A stretch of 64,000 bases of DNA, from assembly GCF_001187535.1 (NCBI RefSeq), contig NZ_LFIO01000023.1:146547-210546 (forward strand), read 5' to 3'. The notes under the pieces were generated by a model. That model was not told the DNA's origin. It worked only from the letters and a program-made list of their open reading frames with translations, and ran no database searches. Positions 36,807 to 45,873 of this stretch are shown here, piece by piece. The number at the start of each line of letters is the position of its first letter. Within the stretch, counting starts at the first letter, position 1. Source of the DNA: Rhizobium ecuadorense (GTDB taxonomy: Bacteria; Pseudomonadota; Alphaproteobacteria; Rhizobiales; Rhizobiaceae). A program made the position numbers and the translations under genes.

Positions 36807-36858
36807 TTTTCCTCCTGAACGGCCCTCTGCTCAGCTCCATCTGAGTTGCCCCGCGGCA

Positions 36859-36872
36859 ATGAACCGTTTCCA
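36859..36872. promoter_or_regulatory. LacI-type operator copy 1
   Basis: ATGAACCGTTTCCA, containing the partly symmetrical AACCGTTT core typical of LacI/GalR operators, lies 53 bases upstream of the binding-protein start. An identical copy occurs at 36974. Confidence 0.6.
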
Positions 36873-36973
36873 ACGACAAATGGGTAACACGCCGTTGAGA
36901 ATTGTCAAGCGGTCGAAAGCGCGCCAGCCAGAGGACTCAGGCGCCGTATCAAGCGCGTATTGACATATTCCTG

Positions 36974-36987
36974 ATGAACCGTTTCCA
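36974..36987. promoter_or_regulatory. LacI-type operator copy 2
   Basis: An identical 14-base ATGAACCGTTTCCA copy, 115 bases from the first and in the same orientation, followed by TGGTTC. With two sites in the divergent 36807-37134 region, looping repression of both the transporter operon and the regulator gene is plausible. Nothing else was recognised in that 328-base gap. Confidence 0.6.
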
Positions 36988-37134
36988 TGGTTCTCGGCAG
37001 GCTCTGCTGTCATATTCGGCCGACCGAGAGAGACGGCCTTTGACTAGAGACCTGAAGACCATTAGCTGGAAGCCTGGATCAGGCGCCTTCGGGCGCGTTG
37101 CTCAGACGAAGAATGAAGGGCATCTATTTCAGTC

Positions 37135-38157
37135 ATGTCAAAGGTCGGGATCAGGGATGTTGCCAAGCTTGCGGGTGTTTCCACCGGCACCGTTTCTAGG
37201 GTTTTGAACGATCATCCCTCCGTGACCAAGGAGGTGCGGGCGCGCGTCGAAGGGATCATCAGGGACCTGGGTTACCTTCCCGACCCGTCGGCAAGAAGCA
37301 TGCGCAGCAAGGTCAGCCGCCTGATCGGCATCGTCATCCCGGATCTGACCAATCCGTTCTTCTCCGAACTCGTGCAATCGGCGGAACAGGCGGCGGCCAA
37401 TCACGGCTATAATATCATCGTCATGACCTCGCTTGATCATGCCGCCAAGGAAGCCGATCGGATCAAGCAGCTGACGAGCCGGAAGGTCGACGGCATCATT
37501 CTCGTTCCCAGCAATGACTTCCATACGATCAAACTGCCGAAAGGCTTGCCGATCGTCGTCGTCGACCGGCTTATGCCCGGATATTCCGGCATTGCCGCCG
37601 ATCACCGCGCGGGCGTTCGCCTCGGCGTCGAGCACCTTCTGAAGCTCGGCCATCGCCGCATCGGCTTCATCTCAGGGCCCGGACATTCCGTCCCCGCGAA
37701 CGACCGCCTCAGGGGTTATCTCGACGCAATCGAGCAGGCGGGGGAACAGGCGGACGGCAGCGCGAAAATGGCGGGACCGCCGCTGATTGCCGAGGCGGCC
37801 TTCGATTATGAGAGCGGCCGCTCGGCGGGAAACTATCTTCTGGCCCGCGCCCGCAACGAGCGGCCGACGGCGATCTTTGCCAGTTCGGACCAGCAGGCGA
37901 TCGGCTGCATGCGGGCGGCGCATGATCTCGGAATTCCGGTTCCTGCAGCCCTTTCCATCGTCGGCTTCGACGGCATCCCGCTCGCCAGCATGACGACGCC
38001 GCGCCTGACAACGGTGAAGCAGCCGATCCAGGACGTCGCCGCCGCCGCGGTCGCCGTTCTGTTGAACAAGCAGACCGCGCCTGAGCTCGACAATCCGATC
38101 CTGTTTGCCTGCGAGGTTTTAGAGGGGGAAACGACCGCCCCGCCGCAGCCGGATTAG
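37135..38157 (+). CDS. LacI family transcriptional regulator
   Basis: A 340-residue protein: N-terminal HTH (VGIRDVAKLAGVSTGTVSRVLNDH) with hinge helix, then a periplasmic-binding-protein-like effector domain (RLIGIVIPDLTNPFFSELV, FISGPGHSVPANDRLRGY, SIVGFDGIPLASMTTPRLTTV). It is divergent from the sugar transporter operon and very likely represses it through the two operator-like sites. ATG 37135 lacks a strong Shine-Dalgarno sequence but gives the canonical N-terminus. Confidence 0.93.
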   Translation: MSKVGIRDVAKLAGVSTGTVSRVLNDHPSVTKEVRARVEGIIRDLGYLPDPSARSMRSKVSRLIGIVIPDLTNPFFSELVQSAEQAAANHGYNIIVMTSLDHAAKEADRIKQLTSRKVDGIILVPSNDFHTIKLPKGLPIVVVDRLMPGYSGIAADHRAGVRLGVEHLLKLGHRRIGFISGPGHSVPANDRLRGYLDAIEQAGEQADGSAKMAGPPLIAEAAFDYESGRSAGNYLLARARNERPTAIFASSDQQAIGCMRAAHDLGIPVPAALSIVGFDGIPLASMTTPRLTTVKQPIQDVAAAAVAVLLNKQTAPELDNPILFACEVLEGETTAPPQPD

Positions 38158-38176
38158 CGCTAACGGCCGGAAATTC

Positions 38177-38680
38177 TCAGGCGGCGATGCCCTGGTTGCC
38201 GCCATTGCGCAGCATATTGCGGAGGCGATAGGCGATCGCTAGCGGCTTGGGGAAAGGCTTGCGCAGGAAGGCGACCTTGCGGACATAATTGTCTACCCGC
38301 CAGCTCGCCCAGGTGCCGCCGGCGAAAAAAGCAACATCGCCGGCGCAGAGCGTGCGTTCGGTGCCGTCCTCGGCGGTGATATGGACCTCGCCTTCGAGGA
38401 TCATCACGGTCTCGTCCCAGCCGAAATACCAGCGGAATTCGCCTGATGTGCAATCCCAGATCGCCGTCAGCGAGGCCTCGTCATGACCGCGCGAATGTTC
38501 GGCGGTGCGGGCCTGCGGATTGCCGCTGACGATCCAGTCCGGATTGATCGGCGTCGATTTCAGCGGCAGGAGATCGCTCGCATGCGCGACAAAGGATTTG
38601 CCGGCCGGCTTCGCCACGGCATAAGGCACCGAGCGCGCGGCCATGGCGACCGCACTTGCAAGCATCAGCTTCCAGGCCAT
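38177..38680 (-). CDS. Cupin domain protein (DUF861-like)
   Basis: A 167-residue protein. GEFRWYFGWDETVMILEGEVHITAEDG and TLCAGDVAFFAGGTWASWRVDNYVRK form the two cupin motifs of the ureidoglycine aminohydrolase/DUF861 group; several usual metal ligands are replaced, so catalysis is doubtful. The N-terminus (MAWKLMLASAVAMAARSVPYAVA) resembles a weak signal or anchor. Nothing in the surroundings suggests a pathway. Confidence 0.8.
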   Translation of the reverse strand: MAWKLMLASAVAMAARSVPYAVAKPAGKSFVAHASDLLPLKSTPINPDWIVSGNPQARTAEHSRGHDEASLTAIWDCTSGEFRWYFGWDETVMILEGEVHITAEDGTERTLCAGDVAFFAGGTWASWRVDNYVRKVAFLRKPFPKPLAIAYRLRNMLRNGGNQGIAA

Positions 38681-38796
38681 GAACCAACCCCCAAATCTTT
38701 ATCCCAACCGAGATTTGGGTAACAGACAGTCGTAAGAACCTGGTTCACGCCGGCGCTAAAATTTTAACGATCGGGAAAGCCGATGGTCGCAGGAGG

Positions 38797-39165
38797 TCAG
38801 AAGGCGTCGGGAAAGTGCCGCGGCAGCCGGCCCGGCATGACCGCGACGATATCATAACGCTGGGAAAGACGGGCCTGATCCGCCTGGCGGGCGAGCCAGA
38901 GATCGCTTGCCGCCCGTATGCGCTTCTGGGCGGCGGCGGAGACGGCGTCGACGGCCGCCGCCTCGCCATGGCGGGCCTTGACCTCGACGAAGACGGCGAG
39001 ATCGCCCTTGCGGGCAACAATATCGATCTCGCCGAGGCGGGTGCGGTGGCGTAGTGCCAGGATGCGGTAACCCTTCAGCATCAGAAAGACGGCGGCGACA
39101 TATTCCGACATCAGGCCCCGGCGCTGCGCTTTCCTTTTCAGGGCGGTGAGATCCCTATCGCCCAT
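38797..39165 (-). CDS. YraN/UPF0102 family protein
   Basis: A 122-residue protein with a restriction-endonuclease-like fold: AAVFLMLKGYRILALRHRTRLGEIDIVARKGDLAVFVEVKAR contains the GEIDIV and FVEVKAR catalytic-type core. Its function is unproven, though a DNA-processing role is assumed. It overlaps the end of rsmI by 11 bases; the rsmI-yraN order is conserved in many bacteria. Confidence 0.9.
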   Translation of the reverse strand: MGDRDLTALKRKAQRRGLMSEYVAAVFLMLKGYRILALRHRTRLGEIDIVARKGDLAVFVEVKARHGEAAAVDAVSAAAQKRIRAASDLWLARQADQARLSQRYDIVAVMPGRLPRHFPDAF

Positions 39166-40072
39166 CGGCGCCCTTCAGTTCCAGCAGGCGCTGGTAGAGC
39201 ACCTTGCGCGGCAGGCCGGTGAGACGGGCGGCCTCGGTCGCGGCCTTGGCCGTCGGCATGGTTTTTGCGAGATCGGCCAGCACAGCTTCGACATCGGCCT
39301 CCGGCGTTTCCACCGGCTCCGGCGGGCCGACGACGAGGACGATCTCGCCCTTGACGTTTTCCACCTGCTGGTAGTGTGCGGCAAGCTCGCCAAGCGTGCC
39401 GCGGCGGAACTCCTCATAGGTCTTGGTCAGTTCGCGGCAGACGGAGGCGGGCCGCGCACTTCCCAGCACGTCGGCGGCAGCAAGAAGCGTGGCGCCGATG
39501 CGATGCGGCGATTCAAAGAAGATCAGTGTCGCGGGAGCCGCGACGAGTTCGCCGAGACGGTCGCGGCGGGCCTTGTCCTTGACCGGCAGGAAACCGGCAA
39601 ACAGAAAGGCATCGTTCGGCAGGCCGGAGCCGACAAGGGCTGCGAGCGGCGCCGAGGCGCCGGGAATGGGGATGACGCGGTAACCTGCCGCAATCGCCTG
39701 CTGCGCCAGCCGATAGCCCGGATCGGAGACCAGTGGCGTGCCGGCATCCGACACGAGCGCCACCGAGCGGCCGGCCTCCAGCGCCTGGAGGAGCCGCGGG
39801 CCGGCCTCGTCGGCATTGTATTCGTGATAGGCGAAGGGCCGGTTCTGGATGCCGTAACGGTCGAGCAGCACGCGGGTGACGCGCGTATCCTCGCAGGCGA
39901 GCACATCGGCGCCGGCCAGCGTTTCCAGCGCGCGCAGGGTGATATCGCCGAGATTGCCGATCGGGGTGGCGACCAGATAAAGCGCCGGCTCCAGCGGCCG
40001 CGCCGGCACCGCCATATTGTGCAGGCGGAAGCTTCGCCGGGTGGCGGCCTGCTCTGTCGTTTCCTCATTCAT
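39155..40072 (-). CDS. rsmI: 16S rRNA 2'-O-ribose C1402 methyltransferase
   Basis: A 305-residue SAM-dependent tetrapyrrole-methylase-fold enzyme. LYLVATPIGNLGDITLRALETL, LACEDTRVTRVLLDRYG, LVSDAGTPLVSDPGYRL and IFFESPHRIGATLLAA are the diagnostic RsmI motifs. It methylates the ribose of C1402 in the ribosomal P site. A frame of 82 codons (40069-40317) overlaps its start but has no recognisable content. The interval to dnaN is 248 bases. Confidence 0.96.
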   Translation of the reverse strand: MNEETTEQAATRRSFRLHNMAVPARPLEPALYLVATPIGNLGDITLRALETLAGADVLACEDTRVTRVLLDRYGIQNRPFAYHEYNADEAGPRLLQALEAGRSVALVSDAGTPLVSDPGYRLAQQAIAAGYRVIPIPGASAPLAALVGSGLPNDAFLFAGFLPVKDKARRDRLGELVAAPATLIFFESPHRIGATLLAAADVLGSARPASVCRELTKTYEEFRRGTLGELAAHYQQVENVKGEIVLVVGPPEPVETPEADVEAVLADLAKTMPTAKAATEAARLTGLPRKVLYQRLLELKGADGR

Positions 40073-40320
40073 GCCATTTGCTTTCGTCCCGCCGTCATCG
40101 CGCCTTTATGGGCGAGCGGCACGGCTTCGGCAAGGGTTCGGATTTCTGTGAGAATTGCCCGGGAAAACCGCAAATGCAGGCGCTTGGCCCTCCATGCCTC
40201 TTGCAATCCGATGCTGAAGTCTGCCATTTTGCCCGTCCACTCCTCCGGTCTCAGGCCGGGAAAGCATTCTTCGGGTGCTCGATGCGCCCGGACAGTCACG
40301 GTCGAAAGCGGTAGCATTCC

Positions 40321-41439
40321 ATGCGTATTACTATTGAGCGGTCAAACCTGTTGAAATCGCTGAACCACGTGCACCGCGTGGTCGAACGTCGCAACACGAT
40401 CCCGATCCTGTCCAACGTATTGCTCAAGGCCGACGGCCAGAACCTCGACATGAAGGCGACCGACCTCGACCTCGAAATCACCGAGGCGACGCCGGCAAGC
40501 GTCGAGCAGGCCGGCGCCACCACCGTTCCGGCCCACCTTCTCTACGATATCGTGCGCAAGCTTCCCGACGGCTCGGAAGTGTTGCTCGCCACCAGCGCCG
40601 ACGGCGGCTCGATGACGGTGCAGTCCGGCCGCTCGAAATTCTCGCTGCAGTGCCTGCCGGAATCCGACTTTCCCGATCTGACCGCCGGCACCTTCACGCA
40701 TTCCTTCAAGCTGAAGGCGACCGATCTGAAGATGTTGATCGACCGCACGCAGTTCGCGATCTCGACCGAGGAGACGCGCTATTATCTCAACGGCATCTTC
40801 TTCCACACGATCGAGAGCAAGGGCGACCTGAAGCTGAGGGCCGTCGCCACCGACGGCCACCGGCTGGCGCGCGCCGATGTCGATGCGCCCTCCGGCTCTG
40901 AAGGCATGCCGGGCATCATCATTCCGCGCAAGACGGTCGGCGAGTTGCAGAAGCTGGTCGACAATCCGGAGGTGACGGTGACCGTCGAGGTCTCCGATGC
41001 CAAGATCCGCCTGACCATCGGCTCGATCGTCATGACCTCGAAGCTGATCGACGGCACCTTCCCGGATTACCAGCGCGTCATCCCCACAGGCAACGACAAG
41101 GAAATGCGTGTCGACTGCACGACCTTCGCCCAAGCCGTCGATCGCGTCTCCACCATTTCCTCCGAGCGCGGCCGCGCCGTGAAGTTGGCGCTGTCCGAAG
41201 GGCAGCTGATGCTGACGGTCAACAATCCGGATTCCGGCAGCGCAACCGAAGAAGTGGCCGTCGGCTACGACACGGATGCGATGGAAATCGGCTTCAATGC
41301 CAAATACCTGCTCGACATCACCGCGCAGCTTTCCGGCGAGGAAGCGATCTTCCTGCTGGCCGATGCCGGCTCGCCGACGCTGATCCGCGACACCGCCGGC
41401 GACGATGCGCTCTACGTGCTGATGCCGATGCGCGTCTGA
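40321..41439 (+). CDS. dnaN: DNA polymerase III beta subunit (sliding clamp)
   Basis: A 372-residue protein with three clamp domains (about 1-120, 125-245, 248-372), from MRITIERSNLLKSLNHVHRVVERRNTIPIL to the C-terminal DDALYVLMPMRV that closes the fold. The dimer ring holds polymerase III on DNA. dnaA is not adjacent, as is usual in Rhizobiales. Divergent from rsmI. Confidence 0.97.
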   Translation: MRITIERSNLLKSLNHVHRVVERRNTIPILSNVLLKADGQNLDMKATDLDLEITEATPASVEQAGATTVPAHLLYDIVRKLPDGSEVLLATSADGGSMTVQSGRSKFSLQCLPESDFPDLTAGTFTHSFKLKATDLKMLIDRTQFAISTEETRYYLNGIFFHTIESKGDLKLRAVATDGHRLARADVDAPSGSEGMPGIIIPRKTVGELQKLVDNPEVTVTVEVSDAKIRLTIGSIVMTSKLIDGTFPDYQRVIPTGNDKEMRVDCTTFAQAVDRVSTISSERGRAVKLALSEGQLMLTVNNPDSGSATEEVAVGYDTDAMEIGFNAKYLLDITAQLSGEEAIFLLADAGSPTLIRDTAGDDALYVLMPMRV

Positions 41440-41468
41440 CGGGAACGAAGGCCGGCGGGCTCCGTTTT

Positions 41469-41515
41469 TCCTCCTGTGACGGCGGAGGATTGCTCCTCCT
41501 GTGAAAACGGAGGAT
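41469..41515 (+). promoter_or_regulatory. Duplicated RBS-containing hairpin
   Basis: Two 22-base copies, TCCTCCTGTGA(CGG/AAA)... ending CGGAGGAT, at 41469-41490 and 41494-41515. In each copy TCCTCC can pair with GGAGGA over a short loop. The second GGAGGA is the ribosome site of the DUF72 gene, so the hairpin would hide it. Confidence 0.6.
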
Positions 41516-41518
41516 CCG

Positions 41519-42430
41519 ATGACGAAAAAGGCGGGAACGGTGCGCATCGGCGTATCCGGCTGGACTTATGCGCCCTGGCGCGGCCAATTCTATCCGGAAG
41601 GCCTGCCGCAGAAGCAGGAACTTTCCTATGCCGCCCGGCGCTTCCCGTCGATCGAGATCAACGGCACCTTCTACAGCCTGCAGCGTTCGGACAGCTTCGG
41701 CCGCTGGCGCGACGAAACACCCGAGAATTTCGTCTTCGCGGTCAAGGGGCCGCGCTTCATCACCCATATGCTGCGGCTGCGCGAGATCGAGACGGCACTC
41801 GCCAATTTTCTCGCCTCCGGCCTGCTGCGGCTTGGCCCCAAGCTTGGGCCGATCCTCTGGCAATTCCCGCCGAACATGGCCTTCGATCCCGATCTTTTCG
41901 AAAATTTTCTGGCGCTGCTGCCGCAGGACCGCGATGCGGCTGAAGCACTCGCCAAGCGGCATGACGGGCACGTCAAAGGCCGCGCCTGGCTTCGAAGCGA
42001 TGGCGATCAGCCGCTCCGCCACGGGCTCGAAATCCGCCACGACAGCTTCCGCTCTCCCGCCTTCATCGAAATGCTCCGGCGACATAATGTCGCCCTCGTC
42101 TGCGCCGACACGGTGGAATGGCCATTGCTGATGGATATCACCGCCGATTTCGTTTATTGCCGCCTGCATGGTTCCGAACAACTCTATGTCAGCGGCTATG
42201 AGGACGAGGCACTCGACCTATGGGCCGAACGCGTCCGCGCCTGGGCAACCGGCGGTGAACCGAAAAATGCGACGCGGGTGCTGGCGCCGCTCGCAGCGTC
42301 CAACAAGGGCCGCGACGTCTATCTCTATTTCGACAATACCGACAAGAAGCTGCGCGCGCCTGTCGACGCCGGGCATCTCAGCGAAAGGCTTGCCGGTCTC
42401 GTGCCGCGATCGGCGCCGAAAGCCGCATGA
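41519..42430 (+). CDS. DUF72 family protein
   Basis: A 303-residue TIM-barrel-like protein. IGVSGWTYAPWRGQFYPEGLPQKQELSYAARRF, IEINGTFYSLQR, FAVKGPRFITH and FVYCRLHG are typical DUF72 (YecE) motifs. No biochemical activity is established for the family. ATG 41519 follows the second hairpin copy; an ATG-less extension to 41501 is discounted. It lies 79 bases after dnaN. Confidence 0.92.
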   Translation: MTKKAGTVRIGVSGWTYAPWRGQFYPEGLPQKQELSYAARRFPSIEINGTFYSLQRSDSFGRWRDETPENFVFAVKGPRFITHMLRLREIETALANFLASGLLRLGPKLGPILWQFPPNMAFDPDLFENFLALLPQDRDAAEALAKRHDGHVKGRAWLRSDGDQPLRHGLEIRHDSFRSPAFIEMLRRHNVALVCADTVEWPLLMDITADFVYCRLHGSEQLYVSGYEDEALDLWAERVRAWATGGEPKNATRVLAPLAASNKGRDVYLYFDNTDKKLRAPVDAGHLSERLAGLVPRSAPKAA

Positions 42431-42525
42431 GTTGTTGATGCCGATGTCCTTGTTGCGAAAATCCTTGTCCCGACAGCGACAAGCGGCATATTAAGACAGT
42501 CGATCAACATGCGGATGGGTGGAGA

Positions 42526-43125
42526 ATGCGCTTAAGGGTCAAGGTCAAGGAACACTTCGGCAAGAGATTCGATGAGGAAATCCGTTTCTTCCGGGGCATG
42601 ATGCAGGGGCCGAAGACGGTCGGTTCGATCGTGCCGACCTCCTCGATTACCGCCAAGCGCATGGCAAGCGTCATCGACATGCATTCCGGGCTGCCGGTGC
42701 TCGAACTTGGCCCGGGCACTGGCGCCATCACCAAAGCCATCCTCGGCCGCGGCGTGAAGCCGGACAATCTGGTGGCGATCGAATATTCGACGGATTTCCA
42801 CCAGCATCTGCAGCGCGCCTATCCCGGTGTGCACTTCATCAACGGCGACGCCTTCGATCTCCAGGCCACGCTGGGTGCATTCGGCGACCGGACGTTCGAT
42901 TGCGTCATCTCCTGCATACCGCTCCTGAACTTTCCGATGGCGATGCGCGTTGCGCTGCTCGAAAGCCTGCTCGACCGCCTGCCCCCCGGCCGGCCGGTGG
43001 TGCAGATCTCCTATGGCGCGATCTCGCCGATCGCCGCCAATCCCGACCGCTACCATATTCAGCATTTCGACTTCGTCATGCGCAACATTCCGCCGGCACA
43101 GCTCTGGATGTACCGGCGCGGCTGA
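42526..43125 (+). CDS. pmtA: Phospholipid N-methyltransferase (PmtA type)
   Basis: A 199-residue class I SAM-dependent methyltransferase resembling rhizobial PmtA: FFRGMMQGPKTVGSIVPTSS, then VLELGPGTGAITKAIL (SAM loop), YPGVHFINGDAFDL, CVISCIPLLNFPM and HFDFVMRNIPPAQLWMYRR. PmtA methylates phosphatidylethanolamine stepwise to phosphatidylcholine at the membrane, a lipid important for rhizobia in symbiosis. GGAG precedes the start. The stop overlaps the start of the next gene (TGATG). Confidence 0.92.
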   Translation: MRLRVKVKEHFGKRFDEEIRFFRGMMQGPKTVGSIVPTSSITAKRMASVIDMHSGLPVLELGPGTGAITKAILGRGVKPDNLVAIEYSTDFHQHLQRAYPGVHFINGDAFDLQATLGAFGDRTFDCVISCIPLLNFPMAMRVALLESLLDRLPPGRPVVQISYGAISPIAANPDRYHIQHFDFVMRNIPPAQLWMYRRG

Positions 43126-43706
43126 TGTTCGGGCTCTACATCACCCATCCGCAAGTCAGGATCGACGCCGAGGTGCCGGTGCCGAAATGGGGGCTTTCCG
43201 ATCTCGGTGCGGCGCGAGCACGCAGGGCGGCGGAGAGCGACTGGGCCGGCAAGCTGCGGCGCATCGTCTCCAGCGACGAGACGAAGGCGATCGAGACGGC
43301 CGAAATTCTGGCGGCAGCCTCCGGCGTGACGATCGAGGTCGTTCACGCCATGCACGAGAACGACCGCTCGGCCACCGGCTTCCTGCCGCCGCCGCAATTC
43401 GAAGAGGCGGCCGACTGGTTCTTCGCCCATCCTGAGGAAAGCTTCAAAGGCTGGGAGCGCGCCGTCGATGCGCAGGCCCGCATCGTTACGGCGGTGAAGA
43501 CCGTTCTTGCCGCCCATGATGCGACAGCGCCGATCGCCTTCGTCGGTCATGGCGGCGTCGGCACGCTGCTCAAATGCCATCTGGCCGGCAGGCCGATCGG
43601 CCGCGACCGCGACCAACCGGGCGGCGGCGGCAATCTCTATGCTTTCGGCCTTGCGGATCTGGCCCTGACATGCGACTGGACACCCATCGAAGACTGGCGG
43701 GGGTGA
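43125..43706 (+). CDS. Histidine-phosphatase-fold protein lacking the RHG motif
   Basis: A 193-residue protein. The N-terminus LYITHPQV stands where phosphoglycerate-mutase-like phosphatases have L-RHG-E; His8 could be the phosphorylated residue but Arg and Gly are gone. WGLSDLGAARARRAAE, RIVSSDETKAIETAEIL and AFVGHGGVGTLL fit the rest of the family. It is translationally coupled to pmtA, so a role with phospholipids or nucleotides is possible (inference). pyrF follows 6 bases later. Confidence 0.8.
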   Translation: MFGLYITHPQVRIDAEVPVPKWGLSDLGAARARRAAESDWAGKLRRIVSSDETKAIETAEILAAASGVTIEVVHAMHENDRSATGFLPPPQFEEAADWFFAHPEESFKGWERAVDAQARIVTAVKTVLAAHDATAPIAFVGHGGVGTLLKCHLAGRPIGRDRDQPGGGGNLYAFGLADLALTCDWTPIEDWRG

Positions 43707-43712
43707 CTTGAA

Positions 43713-44420
43713 ATGGACGCACGCGAGCGGCTTATCGTCGGCCTGGATGTTCCAACGATCGGCGAGGCGGAAAAACTGGTCTCCACGCTCGGCGACGACA
43801 TTCTCTTCTATAAGATCGGCTATCAGCTGGTCTTTGCCGGCGGCCTTGAATTTGCCCGCGACCTTGCCGCAAGCGGCAAGAAGGTCTTTCTCGACATGAA
43901 GCTGCTCGACATCGACAACACCGTTGCCTCCGGCGTCGAGAACATCGCCAAGATGGGCATGTCGATGCTGACGCTGCATGCCTATCCCAAAGCGATGAAG
44001 GCGGCGGTCGAGGCGGCTACCGGCTCCGGCCTCTGCCTGCTCGGCGTCACCGTGCTGACCTCGATGGATGCCGAAGACCTTGCCGACGCCGGCTACAGCC
44101 AGGATCCGCACAGCCTGGTGCTGCGCCGCGCCGGACAGGCGCGCGCGGCCGGCATGGGCGGCATCGTCTGCTCGGCGGCTGAGGCGGCCGAGGTGCGCGA
44201 GATCGTCGGCCCCGACATGGCGATCGTCACCCCCGGCATTCGCCCGACGGGCAGCGACCATGGCGACCAGAAGCGGGTGATGACGCCGTTCGACGCGCTG
44301 AAGGCGGGGGCGACGCATCTCGTCGTTGCCCGGCCGATCGTCAAGGCACCCGATCCCCGGCATGCCGCCCGCGCCGTGCTCAACGAAATGGTTGCTGCGC
44401 GCTGGCCGGCAAACCGCTGA
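43713..44420 (+). CDS. pyrF: Orotidine 5'-phosphate decarboxylase
   Basis: A 235-residue TIM-barrel enzyme. [14 protein letters not shown] contains the Lys-Asp catalytic array, [22 protein letters not shown] the phosphate-binding loop, and [13 protein letters not shown] the last strand. It makes UMP from orotidylate. It is the third gene of the pmtA-phosphatase-pyrF-DUF1330 cluster. Confidence 0.97.
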   Translation: MDARERLIVGLDVPTIGEAEKLVSTLGDDILFYKIGYQLVFAGGLEFARDLAASGKKVFLDMKLLDIDNTVASGVENIAKMGMSMLTLHAYPKAMKAAVEAATGSGLCLLGVTVLTSMDAEDLADAGYSQDPHSLVLRRAGQARAAGMGGIVCSAAEAAEVREIVGPDMAIVTPGIRPTGSDHGDQKRVMTPFDALKAGATHLVVARPIVKAPDPRHAARAVLNEMVAARWPANR

Positions 44421-44448
44421 CAGACACCAACGCGAAAGGGAGAAGATC

Positions 44449-44736
44449 ATGGCCAAGGGATATTGGATCGCCCGCGTCGACGTTCGCGATGCCGAGCGCT
44501 ACAAGGATTACGTGGCGGCGGCCAAGCCGGCTTTCGAAAAATACGGCGCGAATTTCCTAGCGCGCGGCGGCGCCTTCACCGAACTCGAGGGAAGGCCGCG
44601 CGCTCGCAACGTCGTGATCGAATTCCCCTCGATGCAGCATGCGGTCGACTGCTATAATTCACCGGAATACCAGATCGCCGCGAAAATCCGCCAGGAAGTG
44701 GCGGACGCGGAAATGGTCGTCGTCGAGGGCGTCTAG
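44449..44736 (+). CDS. DUF1330 family protein
   Basis: A 95-residue ferredoxin-like-fold protein: KGYWIARVDVRDAERYKDYVAAAKPAFEKYGANFLARGG and NVVIEFPSMQHAVDCYNSPEYQ are the family consensus. Function unknown. The start at 44449 has AAAGGGAGAAG upstream. Probably co-transcribed with pyrF, 28 bases away. Confidence 0.92.
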   Translation: MAKGYWIARVDVRDAERYKDYVAAAKPAFEKYGANFLARGGAFTELEGRPRARNVVIEFPSMQHAVDCYNSPEYQIAAKIRQEVADAEMVVVEGV

Positions 44737-44869
44737 AACGCCGTGCGCCGTTTCTGACGCAACTTCGCATCTGCAAAAACCGACAGTGCGATGGGCCTTT
44801 CCGTCGCGCCGGGATTGGGCTAAGACGGAGCCGATACAGCATCCCGCCAAGCCTTTCGAGGAGCCTGCC

Positions 44870-45850
44870 ATGACCCTTGCCAACCTGCCGCCGCTCGTCA
44901 CCGTATTCGGAGGGTCCGGCTTTGTGGGCAGGCACGTGGTCCGGGCGCTCGCCAAGCGCGGTTACAATATTCGGGTCGCCGTGCGCCGTCCCGATCTTGC
45001 CGGCTTCCTGCAGCCGCTCGGCAATGTCGGCCAGATCTCCTTCGTGCAGGCGAATCTGCGCTATCGCAGCTCGATCGACCGCGCCGTCGATGGTGCTGAT
45101 CATGTCGTCAACTGCGTCGGCATTCTGCATGAGACCGGCCGCAACACCTTCGACGCCGTGCAGGAATTCGGCGCGCGTGCGGTCGCTGAAGCGGCCCGCG
45201 GCGCCGGCGCCACGCTCGCCCATATTTCGGCGATCGGCGCCAATGCCCATTCCGAGTCCGGCTATGGCCGCACCAAGGGCCGCGCCGAAACCGCCATCCT
45301 CTCCGTCAAGCCCGATGCGGTGATCTTCCGCCCGTCGATCGTCTTCGGCCCGGAGGACAGCTTCTTCAACAAGTTTGCCGACATGGCCCGCATGTCGCCG
45401 GTCCTGCCGCTGGTCGGCGGTGGCAAGACGAAATTCCAGCCCGTCTATGTCGAGGATGTCGCCGAGGCCGTCGCCCGCGCCGTCGACGGCAAGGTCGCCG
45501 GCGGCAAGATCTATGAGCTTGGCGGACCCGAGGTGCTGAGCTTCCGCGAATGTCTCGAGATGATGCTGAAGGTGACGTGCCGCAAGAACCCGCTGGTCTC
45601 CCTGCCCTTCGGTATTGCGTCGATGATCGGCAGCATCGCCTCGCTGATCCCCTTCATAACGCCGCCGATCACGCCGGATCAGGTGCGCATGCTGAAGCAC
45701 GACAACATCGTTTCCGCTGCGGCCGAGTCGGAAGGTCGTACGTTGCAGGGCCTCGGCATTGCGCCGACCATGGCCGCATCGGTGCTCGGCTCCTATCTTG
45801 TGCATTATCGTCCGCACGGCCAGTATACCGGCACCGGCAAGGCCGCCTGA
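44870..45850 (+). CDS. NDUFA9-like NAD(P)-binding protein (atypical SDR)
   Basis: A 326-residue atypical SDR of the complex I NDUFA9-like group. VTVFGGSGFVGRHVVRALAKRGY is the NAD(P) loop; ISAIGANAHSESGYGRTKGRAE, FRPSIVFGPEDSFFN and YVEDVAEAVARAV follow. In mitochondria the homologue is an accessory complex I subunit; in alphaproteobacteria the role is not settled. GAGGAG precedes the start. An intrinsic terminator lies 24 bases after the stop. Confidence 0.9.
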   Translation: MTLANLPPLVTVFGGSGFVGRHVVRALAKRGYNIRVAVRRPDLAGFLQPLGNVGQISFVQANLRYRSSIDRAVDGADHVVNCVGILHETGRNTFDAVQEFGARAVAEAARGAGATLAHISAIGANAHSESGYGRTKGRAETAILSVKPDAVIFRPSIVFGPEDSFFNKFADMARMSPVLPLVGGGKTKFQPVYVEDVAEAVARAVDGKVAGGKIYELGGPEVLSFRECLEMMLKVTCRKNPLVSLPFGIASMIGSIASLIPFITPPITPDQVRMLKHDNIVSAAAESEGRTLQGLGIAPTMAASVLGSYLVHYRPHGQYTGTGKAA

Positions 45851-45873
45851 CCAATTTTTGAACCGTCGGAACG

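Noticed and set aside
40069..40317. 82-codon minus-strand ORF whose stop overlaps the rsmI start
   Set aside because: The coupling is attractive but there is no ribosome site, no recognisable domain and shadow-like composition; it probably forms the rsmI leader.
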